DNA of 64,000 nt from Daedaleopsis sinensis (lineage: Eukaryota; Basidiomycota; Agaricomycetes; Polyporales; Polyporaceae). The notes under the pieces were generated by a model that saw only the letters and a program-made list of their open reading frames with translations, had not been told where the DNA came from and did no database searches. The position numbers were made by a program, and so were the translations under genes. Below are positions 31,843 to 42,678 of the stretch, one piece after another. How positions within the stretch are numbered: position 1 is the first letter of the stretch; each line of letters opens with the position of its first letter. Location of the stretch: contig CM066311.1 in the NCBI GenBank assembly GCA_033807695.1, forward strand, positions 434,001 to 498,000. The letters run 5' to 3'.

Positions 31843-34800
31843 TCACGTCAGTAACACGCTTATCTCTCGTAATGCGCCCAACCGGAAGGAGGGAAACTCC
31901 GGTCGGAACCTGTCTGAGCTCATAATGTGGTCCGGGAACAAAGCTCTATGGGTGTTGAGAACGCAAGTGGCGACGTAGGTAGCCCTGATGGGCTCCAATG
32001 AGTCCATGTGCGGCGGTTGTTCAGCTGTACCGAGTCGAATAGCAAGACAGGGAATAGGATGACGGTCGGCGGGTGAAAGGTCGTCGTCGATAAGCAAAAG
32101 AGCATCGAAGAGTATAGAATGGGAATGGGTTGTGTTCATGTGTGCTTCGAGCAAGTACAACGACTCCGTTGCGGGATGAACAATGTTGATGTAGTGCGTA
32201 TTACTACCACCTGCAGGGTGATCCACCCGGCAGTCCCATGGCAAACAGACAGGGACTTCGAACGTCCCAGCCACGTATTTAGCCATGAGCCCAGCATCCG
32301 TGCAGATAGCAGTCCCACTGGTGTCCTTGAACGGCGAATGACTGATGACGACCTCTGCTAGACTGCGCGGGGCCCAGCGGAAGTTCGGGACGTCCAGACG
32401 CTGCGACCTCTCCATCAGGAACTGTCTTGGTATATCCTTCAGCTGAAGGAGGCACGCTACCATACGGCGTTGAGCCGTTTTGACGTCGTCGCCGGTGATG
32501 TCTTGGAGCGCGTTCACATCTAATGGTAGCAGGGCTGAGACGGCGATGATTTCGTCCGCGGCTTTTGTCTTAGAACGGAGATGAAGTAGCCTAGTGACCG
32601 TGTTAAGTGGGACAGTGCCGATCCTTTCTCCAGCGGCGTAGAACTTTGCCCGCAGATTTAGGAGGAGCACGTGGGCGCACGCCGGACGGGACAGCCATGT
32701 CTTGCGATCCTCGAAGGGGTCCAGCCATTCCGAGCTCCCGGCAACAGGCTTCAGACCTAGTTTCTCTTCGACGTCGACGGGCCCGTCCCGGAACTCGAAG
32801 TACAGCTCCCGTGCGAGTAGACCTTCCTGCAAGGTCCACACGCGACGCACCCACCCAGAAGTCCCGATGTAGAACAGGTTGTCCTCCCAAGATCCCGTCC
32901 CCGAACACTGCGTGCGGATGCACTCGTCTATCACGAGCACCTTCGCCGCGTTTCGATACGTCTCGCCCATGAGGCTGATGGCGCGCTTTCGCAAGTCTTT
33001 GACGCTGGGGACGCAGAGAGAGTCTATCCAGAATGCGCCGCTGGACTCGGGAAGGAGCTGCTGTGCGAGCCCAGCTAAGCGAGCAATTTGACAGGTTGGG
33101 AGCCCCACTTCTGTTATGCTCCCCAGGCCGTCGGCCCAGACATGCGATATCGCAACGTAAGCGTTGTCAGCTGCTGGTCGGATACGGAGGATCGTCCCGT
33201 CATAGACAACAGCGGGGACCGTACCCTCTGATAGTAGCCGTTTGATATCTTCTAGAGGAGGGATCGTGTAGGCACAGTTGCATGAGGGATCGACATGTCG
33301 CTGAACGTAGGCACCGGCGTGGATGGTATAGAATGTGCACGCGTCCTCAGTACAGGCTTCGTGCTCTCCGGGACGTTGTCTGATATGAGGAGACAGTCGC
33401 ATCAGGTGTGTGAATAGAGGGATACTCCACCCGAGGTTGACGAACGGCCCTGACACGATGTTCGGGCACCACCCAGCGCGTATCATCTGCTGCCGACAGA
33501 ACATGGTGATGGTCTTGTGGTACAGACGAGGGCTCGCATCGGTTTCCTGCAGTAACTCCTTCATCTCCGGGAGCATGTCCCATATGCAATGCGCGATGGT
33601 GCAAAGAGGAATCACGGTGAGCGTGACCGTAGCGACTATAGTCGCGGCGTTGTCCATGTTAATCCCCGCGCGAACAAGCATGCTGGTCGCGGTCCAAACC
33701 TCCTCGTCAAGCGCATGGAGCGCCCTCTGAAGAAGGTGTGCTACTTCTCTTCCGTGTGCGAGATGTGCATCACGATCAGCCTCCTCGGCCTGTTCGTGCA
33801 TGAGGCCGTGCCACCTGACCAAAAAGCGAAGGATTCCGGAGCCGGAGACAGCAGCCGGTACTCGACTAGAAGCGCTTTGATTAAAGATGAGGAGAGACTC
33901 AGGGATACGCGTGCGTGTCACGGCTTCAAGGAGCCCGAAAGACATCGCACTGATCCAAACAGCAGCGTCGTCTAGAAGAGTCTGCATGGAGTTGGAGCGG
34001 CGAATTCTGACATAGGTTGACAAGGTAGGGCAGAAAGGATAGTCGTCATGAGGAGCACCGAGCCACGGAATATTCACCGGAGCTCCGTGAACGAGTTCGT
34101 GTTTGCGTACTTGGGGAGAGCTGGGAGCTACAAGATATCCTTCAAGAGCGGTATGTGTGCTGTATACTGATGGTTCTATTGTACGAGAAAGTTAGTTTAC
34201 CATGATCCGATGCTAAGGGAGATGACAAACCAGATAGAGACTTCGCCTGAGATAGCTCACGTATGGAGGCCTGTGACCAAGGCATCGGAGACCAGTCTGC
34301 ACCGCTTGCCCTGCTATCACTCTCAGACACCCAGAGCCAAGCAATGAGGTCCAGAAACATCGCTCGATAGATATCTGCTTCTGACACATCGCCGCCAATA
34401 CCCTCATCTCCGAGGCGCGCTTGCAGAGCCCGTGTGACGTAAGTTCGTCTTGGAACGGCGACAGCGAGAACGCCAGCCAGGAGGAGGTCAAGAAAACAGC
34501 GTTGGTCGAAAGTAACATGAAGCTGAAGGCGGTTGATAGTCTGTAGCTTCCTCGGATCCGGACTAGGCATGCGGTCAACAAGGACGTTGGTGAGGGTACC
34601 GAATGGGCGCGGAAAGCGAGATAGGTTGTGTCGGTATGGATGGTTCGCCAATAGGCGTGATATGTCGGACCGCGGCTGGAACTTCGCCTTCAGGAAAGAT
34701 ATGCATTCCTCGTACAGCGCGTAATGAATGTCCGGTGGGTTGATAGAAACCTCGAAGCCGCTGAAGGGGTGCGGTTCGATTAGTCGACCCCATGATAAAC

Positions 34801-34850
34801 GGATGACATTGGCATCAGCCGGAGAGCTTGAGCGAATAGATTGACTGGTA
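31843..34850 (-). CDS. HET-domain (heterokaryon incompatibility-type) protein; 5' end unresolved
   Basis: The main exon 34127-31843 joins an upstream exon ending at 34201 across a 73-bp GT-AG intron. The upstream exon is open to about 34850, where a start or further splice was not resolved. The HET domain begins at AYVAISHVWADGLGS, followed by FWIDSLCVPSVKDLRKRAI, MGETYRNAAKVLVID and WVRRVWTLQEGLLA, all standard HET blocks. N-terminal to it is a long helical region. HET-domain proteins trigger cell death when genetically different hyphae fuse, or act in related NLR-like immunity; no specific partner is visible here. In total about 970 codons are in view. Confidence 0.85.
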
Positions 34851-35420
34851 CGGTAATCAGCTCACGAGGCAGGCGATCTCTAATCGTCGCCTCAACCTAC
34901 CTTATAACGTCAACATCACTAGGTGTTTGTGTGATAGGATGAAGGTCTGCACAGAGAACACGCTGAGTGTATGTAAGATCAAACAGCCGGCGAGCTGTAT
35001 AATTGTACAAGAACTCACCATCTTTTCTAACAGACTAGTGAAGAGCAGAGTGAACGTACATGGGAGTCAACGTCGAGTCAACGTCAACGACCGAGTCGCA
35101 CAGCCTTGTTCGAGCGCGCGGGTGCGCAGCGTTCTCACGCCGCCGACTAAGACTGAAGTACTTCCTTGGCGTGTCGCGCAAAGGTGGACTACTACTATCA
35201 GCGAGTACGTACCCCATATGCTACCTGCCTATGGATCTTCAATAATGGATCGCTCAAGCAAACAAATTTGCTCACTATAGAACACTACGAATATACTTTA
35301 CTTTACACGCAGTGCCAGAAGCGCTGTTCGAATACTACAACTTCAGAGTCAGATGATCATACTACATACATACTCATACTCACCACTCCAAGAGAAATTG
35401 GGAAAGAGGCCATCGGGAGC
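34851..35420. other. Intergenic, possibly holding the first HET exon
   Basis: The minus-strand frame at 34880-34960 could contribute a first exon to the HET gene but lacks a clear ATG. Otherwise nothing recognisable. Confidence 0.35.
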
Positions 35421-36224
35421 TCACAAACCGGTTCCACCACTCGCACTCACCCAGGAGCGAGACCTTGCCTTCCTGGAGAACATGATCAGCTCCTCCGTCG
35501 ACATGTCTTCGCCGAGCACGGAGCCGATCTCCTGCGCACTGTCCGTAGCAGATGCGTCAGCCGACACACTGTCGGTCTCGCGCTGGCCCTCGTCGAGTAG
35601 GACATCCTGTTCCGATGCATTAGGGTTGGAATGGAGACGGCGCTCGAGCTCCTGTTGCGACACAGGCGGGTGCACGGACGCGAGTGGCACATCGTCTGCG
35701 CTCCGAGCGGCGCTATGTTCCGGCTCGTCCGGGAGCATCGCACGGCTCTCCGACTGTAGGCGAGCCTCATGCGAGTCTTTGAGTGCGCTCTGGGCCAACG
35801 ACGATGGCGATGTAGAGCCTGAAGGAGACGGCGCGAGGAGAACGCCCTCCGGGACGGGCGGGACGTCGCTGGTGGTGGTGGGGAACGATGGCACGTCTTC
35901 TGGTAGATGCTTGGGCTCGGATGGAGATGTGGGGGAGATGGGTGCGGGAGTGGGGGGTGGAGAAGGTAGAGCGAGCCATGGCGGGAAGCACGCGTGCTCG
36001 TCGGGCTCGGGGAGGGCGCGCACTTGCGGCCGCGGGGTCTTTGGAACGGGCACCGTAGGATCTATACGCAGAGCCCACATTGACGGATGGGGAATACGGA
36101 CAGCTGAAGGATTGCGGGGTCCCGACAGCACAGAAAATATCCCGCGAGGCGAAGAAGATGATCGTGGTCGCTCCGAGTAGAACTTGCTGAGGCCGTGGAG
36201 CGGGTAATAGACTTCAGTCGTCAT
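35421..36224 (-). CDS. Ser/Pro-rich hypothetical protein, 267 residues
   Basis: A single open frame from the ATG at 36224, with a good TATA box about 70 bp upstream. The start is MTTEVYYPLHGLSKFYSERP, followed by Pro/Ser-rich low-complexity sequence (LPSPPPTPAPISPTSPSEP). The C-terminal half is acidic and Ala/Ser-rich, with a possible amphipathic helix near the end (EDMSTEELIMFSRKARSR). No domain was recognised. The composition suggests a largely disordered protein. A 3' intron could alter the last few residues. Confidence 0.55.
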   Translation of the reverse strand: MTTEVYYPLHGLSKFYSERPRSSSSPRGIFSVLSGPRNPSAVRIPHPSMWALRIDPTVPVPKTPRPQVRALPEPDEHACFPPWLALPSPPPTPAPISPTSPSEPKHLPEDVPSFPTTTSDVPPVPEGVLLAPSPSGSTSPSSLAQSALKDSHEARLQSESRAMLPDEPEHSAARSADDVPLASVHPPVSQQELERRLHSNPNASEQDVLLDEGQRETDSVSADASATDSAQEIGSVLGEDMSTEELIMFSRKARSRSWVSASGGTGL

Positions 36225-36293
36225 TGCGTGCCAGTGAGCGGATGGAGGACGAGGAGAAGTGGGGGTGTAGCACGTTTGGTCTTCGCTGTCGCA

Positions 36294-36302
36294 CTTTTAT
36301 AC
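36294..36302 (-). promoter_or_regulatory. TATA box of the Ser/Pro-rich protein gene
   Basis: GTATAAAAG on the minus strand, about 70 bp upstream of the ATG at 36224. Confidence 0.55.
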
Positions 36303-37027
36303 TCCTGCAATAGCGCGCGGGGCCTTGGTCCGGCCGCAGGGGTATCCAGGATACGTAGACGAGCTCGCGGAGTTGAGTGCCACTCCCCCAGCTCCTGATG
36401 AGGCAGGTGAGTATCAGCCGCGTGTCTGTCGCGTGCGGACTAAGGACAAAGAAACGTCGAGCGCTGTTTCAAGATCTCACCAGCCAGGCCGCCATCCCAT
36501 CTGTGTTCACCGTAATAGGCAGGCTGAGGAGGAGCATATTGCCGAGCTGCAGCACCTCGAGGTGCAGGACGTCTTAGTGCCGGCCGCTATCTTCTTTGTG
36601 CATTCCTCCAGCTCGGTGGCGACGGCGGCAACTCCGACTTGAGTGTGTGATATTGTGAATAGCATTTGCCGCTGCCTTAGCTTCTGAAGCTATGTAATGG
36701 CTAGGTGTAGTGCGCAAGGGTCGTAAAATGCGTTGGCATAAGATCATGAGGATTCGTCAAAGGTCAGATCGTTAAGTCACAGGCATCATACAGGGTAGAT
36801 AAGAATGTCTCTAGAACACAAGCAACTACTACCACCGACTATGCCAGCATCCCCAGAGCAGAGATCAACGGTGTCCAGCACCGGGGCAACAAAAGTTACA
36901 CGGCGGATATAGAGTCACTCACCGACATCATCAGTCCAGGAGTGCTCTCGGTATGGTACGGCGTCTGGAAGGAGAGATGTCAGTACACTGGTGGTGACAT
37001 TCGGAGGGGCCTACTCGCGCATCCACA
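36303..37027. other. Intergenic, weak plus-strand frame only
   Basis: A plus-strand frame around 36325-36642 (YPGYVDELAELSATPPAPDE) contains a plausible donor (GCAG/GTGAGTATC) but no ATG and no recognisable product. I do not call it a gene. Confidence 0.35.
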
Positions 37028-37945
37028 TCACGACGAGCCAAACAGCACGCGGTACACGAGCTGCCCGTCGCGTAGCCTCTCCTCCCTAAGGCCCTTGAAC
37101 CAAAGCGCCTGCCCCCGCCCTCCCTCAACATGGTACAGGTCCACGTTCCGGATCGCGTCCCCATACCACGGCGCGTCCGTCCACCCCGCCCTCGCGCGCC
37201 ACTGCTGCGCCGACTGCGCGCGCGCGAAGCACGGGTGCTCCGTATAGAGCTCGCGGCATACGCTCCGCCGGAAGAGCTCGATGCTGACCGCGCGCAGGAT
37301 GTCCGCGACGACGAGGTGCGTCCCGGATGGCGCGACCGTCGCGAACCATGCGAGTTCGGTGCGGCTGCACGGAAGGAAGGCGAGCCGGAGGGAGGCGCGC
37401 GCGCGGTCCGCTGGGAAGGCGGGCTCGGAGAAGCGCCCTTCGTGCGCGGGGTCGTACGGCGGGCTCGCGCGGCGGCGCATGTCCCAGACATGAGGCGGGA
37501 AGGAGGAGAGGTAAGGGTGCAGGGATGGTGTGGCGCAAGTCGCATCAATCGTGTTGGTGTTGTAGGTGGCGGCGGACGAGGTAGGTTTCGGAGGAAGTGG
37601 CGGAGGTACCGGGGACGGCGTAGGTTCAATCGAAGGGTTGATGATGGACGGTTGATCTGCAAAGCGAACTCGTCGGGGGCTCGCAGTGGGTCTGTGCAGT
37701 TCGGGGTGCGAGTCACTGTGGCGGCGTGCGCGAGGTGGATGGGATGCCTGCCCAGAAGCTTCGGGAGCATTGATAGTCAGATATGGGACGTCCGGGAGCG
37801 GAACGAGTGCAGGTTTAGGTGCTGGGGGCAGGTCGAGTCTCTTCAAGTGGTAGTATATCACTTCGACGCGAGTGTAGTCTTGATGAGAGCGACGATGGGT
37901 GCGGTTGTGTGAGGGAGCGTTGGTATGGTACGTAGTGGAAGCCAT
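37028..37945 (-). CDS. DUF6699-like protein, 305 residues
   Basis: An intronless frame from the ATG at 37945. The first 165 residues are disordered, Pro/His/Arg-rich, with PRRVRFADQPS. The DUF6699-type domain follows: SLHPYLSSFPPHVWDMRRRA, EPAFPADRARASLRLAF, ELAWFATVAPSGTHLVVADI and ILRAVSIELFRRSV. The end has WTDAPWYGDAIRNVDLYHV and ALWFKGLREERLRDGQLVYR, the strand-rich closing region of the family. Function is unknown. The arrangement is close to that of the plus-strand protein at 45935-46614, and both share the closing RNVDLY/RKVDYY pattern. Confidence 0.75.
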   Translation of the reverse strand: MASTTYHTNAPSHNRTHRRSHQDYTRVEVIYYHLKRLDLPPAPKPALVPLPDVPYLTINAPEASGQASHPPRARRHSDSHPELHRPTASPRRVRFADQPSIINPSIEPTPSPVPPPLPPKPTSSAATYNTNTIDATCATPSLHPYLSSFPPHVWDMRRRASPPYDPAHEGRFSEPAFPADRARASLRLAFLPCSRTELAWFATVAPSGTHLVVADILRAVSIELFRRSVCRELYTEHPCFARAQSAQQWRARAGWTDAPWYGDAIRNVDLYHVEGGRGQALWFKGLREERLRDGQLVYRVLFGSS

Positions 37946-39804
37946 AGTCGGTCATGAGCTAGCTCGAGCCGGCGGTTGGTATCTGCAGTCTACACGGGGA
38001 AGAGGACTGACGTCCGAGAGATATAGTGACCGCGTGGGTGTGCGTTGGGAGATGGTATGAAGAATTGCATCCTGTGTCGAATGATAGACAAGAACGGAGG
38101 AGTTCTCGCAGTACCCCTTAGTCGTAGGATCAGCATGAGCGATTCTTCATCTGCATATCGGTGGAAACGGCGTGGTAAAACTTCGTACAGGCTTAATATG
38201 CAAACTCACCGACGACTGTCCCTAAATAGCTCCTCTTCTGCTTGTGTCCGCTATGAATACAGTTCACCGTCGTTAAGTTCACACACCTTCAAGTCCAGCC
38301 AGTTAACCTACGGGAGAAGGAGATCTGTCATCGCGAAAGCGCAAAGTCTCGGACTAGAATGCATCTGAAGGGTAATGGAGAAAGCATCATTGATGTCGAG
38401 ATGTGTAGTTGATTCAATTATTCCACAGTACTGTTAGAAGTCCAGCCAGTCGTAGATACACTTCATGAGACACGTACCATTGTAGTGACAACCTGCCTCT
38501 ATATCATGATGAGGTACATATGGCAGTCCATAGCATCTTCTTGTGCTGCCGAGAGACGCCAATTCCCTCTCCCGAATGAGCTGGTTTATGCATAACTACT
38601 TGTCCGGTGGTGAGTATTTCCGGTTAGCATATCGCTCCTTCCGGGGCCGCCCACGTCGTTGAGTCGCTGTGCGATCCGGGAACGGGGGAGACTTTGACAG
38701 AGATGCACTATCGCGTACGCGACAAGCACTCGCGCCGGGTGCGCTCTGGTCGTGTCAGTACACGGGGCCGAGTCAGCGGCTACCGAGATGTGAATGGCTG
38801 TCGCTGAGCAGCACCGCCGTCAGACGCATCTCAAGTTGCTCTATATTGCAAGCTTACCATCCTCTCCCGTCCGTTCGCCCTGGATCCTGACCGCATTCAG
38901 AGGGATACATCATGCAAAACAAATTGCACAGCTTCCGCTGTTGTGGGATCGTTGAACGTTGGGCCCTCACATTGAGATAGGTAGAGGGCCAGAGGAGTGA
39001 TGAACTGTATGCGTCCTCATTAGTAGTACTAGTACTAGATACATGGTCAATAGCGATCGGTACCGGTGTGCATTGAAAGGGCGGGTCAGCGACTAGCGCA
39101 TGAAGAGCATCGAGTGTAATAGTGGATCCATAGAGGTCAACGTCGTTGAGAATTGCGCCTTCGACATTCGAGTGAGGTCCTCGTCGTGTTGTCGACGTCG
39201 GAGCGATGAGCTACAGGCGCCCGCTCGAGTGCCCAAGAAGTAGGAGCAAACAGGGACAAAGTATGCCGTCATCAAGCTGACTTACAGCGCCGGCCCGCTA
39301 GGGTTGCCGTCGACCTCCAGGTCGGACGAGTCGGACGACGCGCGGGAGCCTCTTCATGTTCGAGTCAATATTTTCTCCTCCTCTTCCGGTACTTTAGTCT
39401 GGACTCTGCTCACAGACATTGGGTCTGATCTCGCACTGGGCGACTTATATCCTCTCACGAAGTCTCACAAATCAATATATTGCCAGTGACGCAGCGTGAT
39501 CTGAAGACGTGCCAGAGGAATTCAAATCAACAAGTTGTGCACAGCACATATCGAACTCCATACACCCACGCAGCTCTTAACCTGCAGTTGATTTATGACA
39601 TTCCAGGGATACTGATAGGAAGCTTGCGAGTTGCCCAATCGAGTGGACAACCTATCCCTGCAGTTTCGTAAGTTTCCTCGTGGTCAAGAACTTGAAGCTT
39701 CTCGTGTGCCTGCTGCAGTACACCTGCCAGTCCTTCGGCAGGCTGCATGCCCTTCCCCCTCCCCTCTCCATCCCTGCTACGACCTAATATCCCTATCCCG
39801 CTTG
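37946..39804. other. Intergenic, no gene supported
   Basis: Short frames on both strands only. A minus-strand frame 39862-39593 (LAGVLQQAHEKLQVLDHEET) overlaps the start of the next plus gene and might be real, but no partner exon was found. Confidence 0.35.
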
Positions 39805-41525
39805 ATGCGCCTCCGCCCATGCCCAGCCCGTCCATCGGACGATCCGACCATTGCATGTCCATCGTTGGTCATTCCTTCTCTTCCGTTCTGCCGTGTCCAC
39901 TATGAAGAGTACCGCATGCTGAAAGAGAGGGAAGCGTCGGCCATTCGGGAGGCTGAACGACTTGCGCCGATTGTTGAGGATATGCCCAGGGACAGTGTTG
40001 ACGAATACTCAACGATCCGCGAGATCAGACGGGATAGAGAGGTGGCGCAGATGTATCTCGATGCCGTCGAGAAGTGTGCAGAGGCTGGAGAGTCATTGAG
40101 AATGCGATTCATGAATGGTCCAGGTAAGTACAACACCATCTGTGGTGGCTGGCTGTCGCACTGATGTCAGTTCTAGGACTCGAAGAGCACACGCCAAACC
40201 TTCCAACGACGCTCTCGTCCAAGACACGGCAGCAGATAATAGCCTTTGTCGAAAAGCTCGACCTCAGGCAGAGTGTGATCGCTACTGCACAAGAGCCGAA
40301 CTTGGTACCGACATACGTGCCCGAGGGGTCCGCTAGTGAGGTTGGCGGAACAACTACGCTGGAACCAGCGCCATCCTCTTCCGTTGTGTGCGATGCAGAG
40401 CACATGGACACCGTGACTGACACAGTCACTCATACCCAAGGGGGGTTGGAACCGCACTCCTCGAGCGATCAGGGTGAGTGTACAGCTCTGTGAAACGTGC
40501 AAACCACGCTCATATTCGTTGGTAGCAGGAGAAAATGTACAGATGGGGAACGAGTCAAGGCTCCCTCAGGCTGCCGAAGTTCCAGCTGGTTTGCAGGAGC
40601 AGCGCCCACGCGCCCGCCGAGTCCTCAGTACTCCGCCGGGGAATGTACGCCTCCAATCTTCACCGTCGTTTGCCAGCAAATTCGAAGCTACGGCGCAATC
40701 TATCCTGAGCGTGCCGCACGCGGCGTTCTCCTGCCCTGATACCCCGTACATCGCTCCGGGCACGTCAGGCATCAAGAAGTGCCCGACGATCCAGCTCACA
40801 ACGTCGAAGCAATGCACGATGCAACCCTCTCAATCCGGTCGGCTCTGTCCCCTACACATATTGACACACGGGGCAGCCTCCGTTCCCATCCGCGTCAGTA
40901 CACAGTCCCTCGAGAGGTTCAGGCTCGAGATCGCGCGCATCAACATCGGGCACGGAGACGCAACGAGCAACATCGCGATCGCGAGGAAATACATATCGGC
41001 GGTAGAAGATCTCGAGGTGCTCAGGACCAAACATCAGGAAACGTACTCTTGTGCAGGTGCGCATACTAGAAGTTTACGCCAAGCTTGAATCGGTTCGACA
41101 ACTGATGCGTGACATCCATGCAGCGCCGGATGACCACAAGGCCGTTATGGACGACCTGGCGAAGAAACGCACTTATACGGTGCTTCTCCTAGCGATGCTC
41201 AAGGGCAGGACCGTCGCAGTGTTCAGCGCTGGGAAACAGGGCCAGGAGGAGCAGTGGGCTGCGGAGTACCTGGCTGAGGTGAAACGGGCGGAGCTTTCAG
41301 CTGGTCTGGACCTAGGAGGTCGCCTCACAGTGGTACGTGGCTTCTACGAGTTATCTGAGGACGATCAGCTTCTCACTGTGGACACCCTTGGCATTGCAGG
41401 GTGCAGCGGTCGGCGCGGGATTGACCGCTTTCTTCGGGGGTCCTCTCGGAGTTGGCGCGATGGTTGGTGCGGCTGTACTGGCCGCTGCTCGACCGCCGGA
41501 GAAGGGCGAATCGGAAGCTGCCTGA
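39805..41525 (+). CDS. Cys/His-module coiled-coil protein with glycine-zipper C-terminus
   Basis: Model: 39805-40123, 40171-40473, 40529-41016, 41057-41332, 41400-41525; 503 residues in phase, though the fourth intron is only 40 bp and its join is uncertain. Two related modules are seen. The first is RPCPARPSDDPTIACP then PFCRVHYEEYRMLKERE; the second is KKCPTIQLTTSKQCTM then RLCPLHI. Each is a C-x-n-C-x-n-C-x2-H array that may bind zinc, followed by a long charged helix. The last exon is very different: GAAVGAGLTAFFGGPLGVGA, a Gly/Ala-rich helix resembling a glycine zipper that could insert in a membrane. The start may lie further upstream. Function is unknown. Confidence 0.55.
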
Positions 41526-42602
41526 TCCTACCGTATTGATACGATGTGTACCTGTAACCTGACTCGAGAGTCGACTCTGCAGTACTATATATCACGATTG
41601 AGCGCCGCACAACTCGTTTGAACGGAAAGCAAACAGACTCGAGTAGTGGAAGACGATTGACTCCCCTATACTAGCGCATGCCAGCGCTAAGTCTGATTCA
41701 GGAGGAGCATTTGTCACTGTTTGCTCCTAGCGCTTATTGAGAACGTACTTTCGGAGTCGACGACTCATCTGGTAACCACGTCATTACCACGTCAGTAAGT
41801 CTTTCGATTGTCTTTCTAGTGAAGACTACAGTTGTGGGTATGTAGTATACTGGTTGCCACTCAGATTCAGCCTAATCTCAAACTTTCTGCCAGGAATCAT
41901 GCACATGGGACTGACTTATCATAACACGACCATGACACCGTGCCTGTGGTAAAGTTAGTTCGTTTTACACTTTAAGCTAGAGAACCCCTTCCTCGCCTTG
42001 GTCGACGCGACTACCGGAGTCATTGAAGCCGCTCATCTCAAGTCATAGGACTCGACCACAATGGTGCTAGAATACTTCGGTGACTCATCAGGTATGTGCT
42101 GCCGGCTCTCTACGGAACGCTGACAGTGATGACTGGTAGGCTGGAAACATATCGTTTCCGCCACAGCTACGTGTGCAGCCGGCGATAAAGAGGCTGATTA
42201 TATGTGGGTGATCCAACGTATCAGCACATGCTCCCCCGCTCATATCCACGATGTTTCTCATATCTGATAGTGTGTCTGCTACTCATACCAATGAATTTGG
42301 TATGAATGCATGTCCGACGTGTCATGTTATGTCAAGGCGCCGCGCTACGATATGAAAACACTCGTGTGCAGAGCAAGGGACGTTGAGCGGATGTTGAGGC
42401 CCATTCAACGAAGACTCTGCTTCGTCCTTCTCGGCCGAGAAAATCCGACGGCCTCGTTCACATAGCCCTGAAGGTGTGGGTGCGTCACGGCTAGTTTCGG
42501 ACACAAGGTTACATCCTCTGGCCGACCCACATCAAGGCCGACTATGCAAGCCGTTCACCTTACACGGTAGGTCGGATCAAACCCTCTCTGAGTACGAAAG
42601 CG
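41526..42602. other. Intergenic, no gene supported
   Basis: About 1.1 kb with stop-rich frames on both strands, ending at the P450 promoter. Confidence 0.45.
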
Positions 42603-42610
42603 TATAAATA
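42603..42610 (+). promoter_or_regulatory. TATA box of the P450 gene
   Basis: TATAAATA, 69 bp upstream of the ATG at 42679. Confidence 0.65.
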
Positions 42611-42678
42611 CACCTCTCTCCACACCTTCTAGGACCGCAACCCACCTTTATCAAGGTCCACCCTGCACACGCAACAGG

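Noticed and set aside
36931..37770. 279-codon minus-strand frame overlapping the 37-kb DUF6699-like gene
   Set aside because: Arg/Ser/Thr/Pro-rich shift of the same exon. The 305-codon frame carries the recognisable domain.
37130..37912. 260-codon plus-strand frame opposite the 37-kb DUF6699-like gene
   Set aside because: Gly/Arg-rich antisense shadow without a family match.
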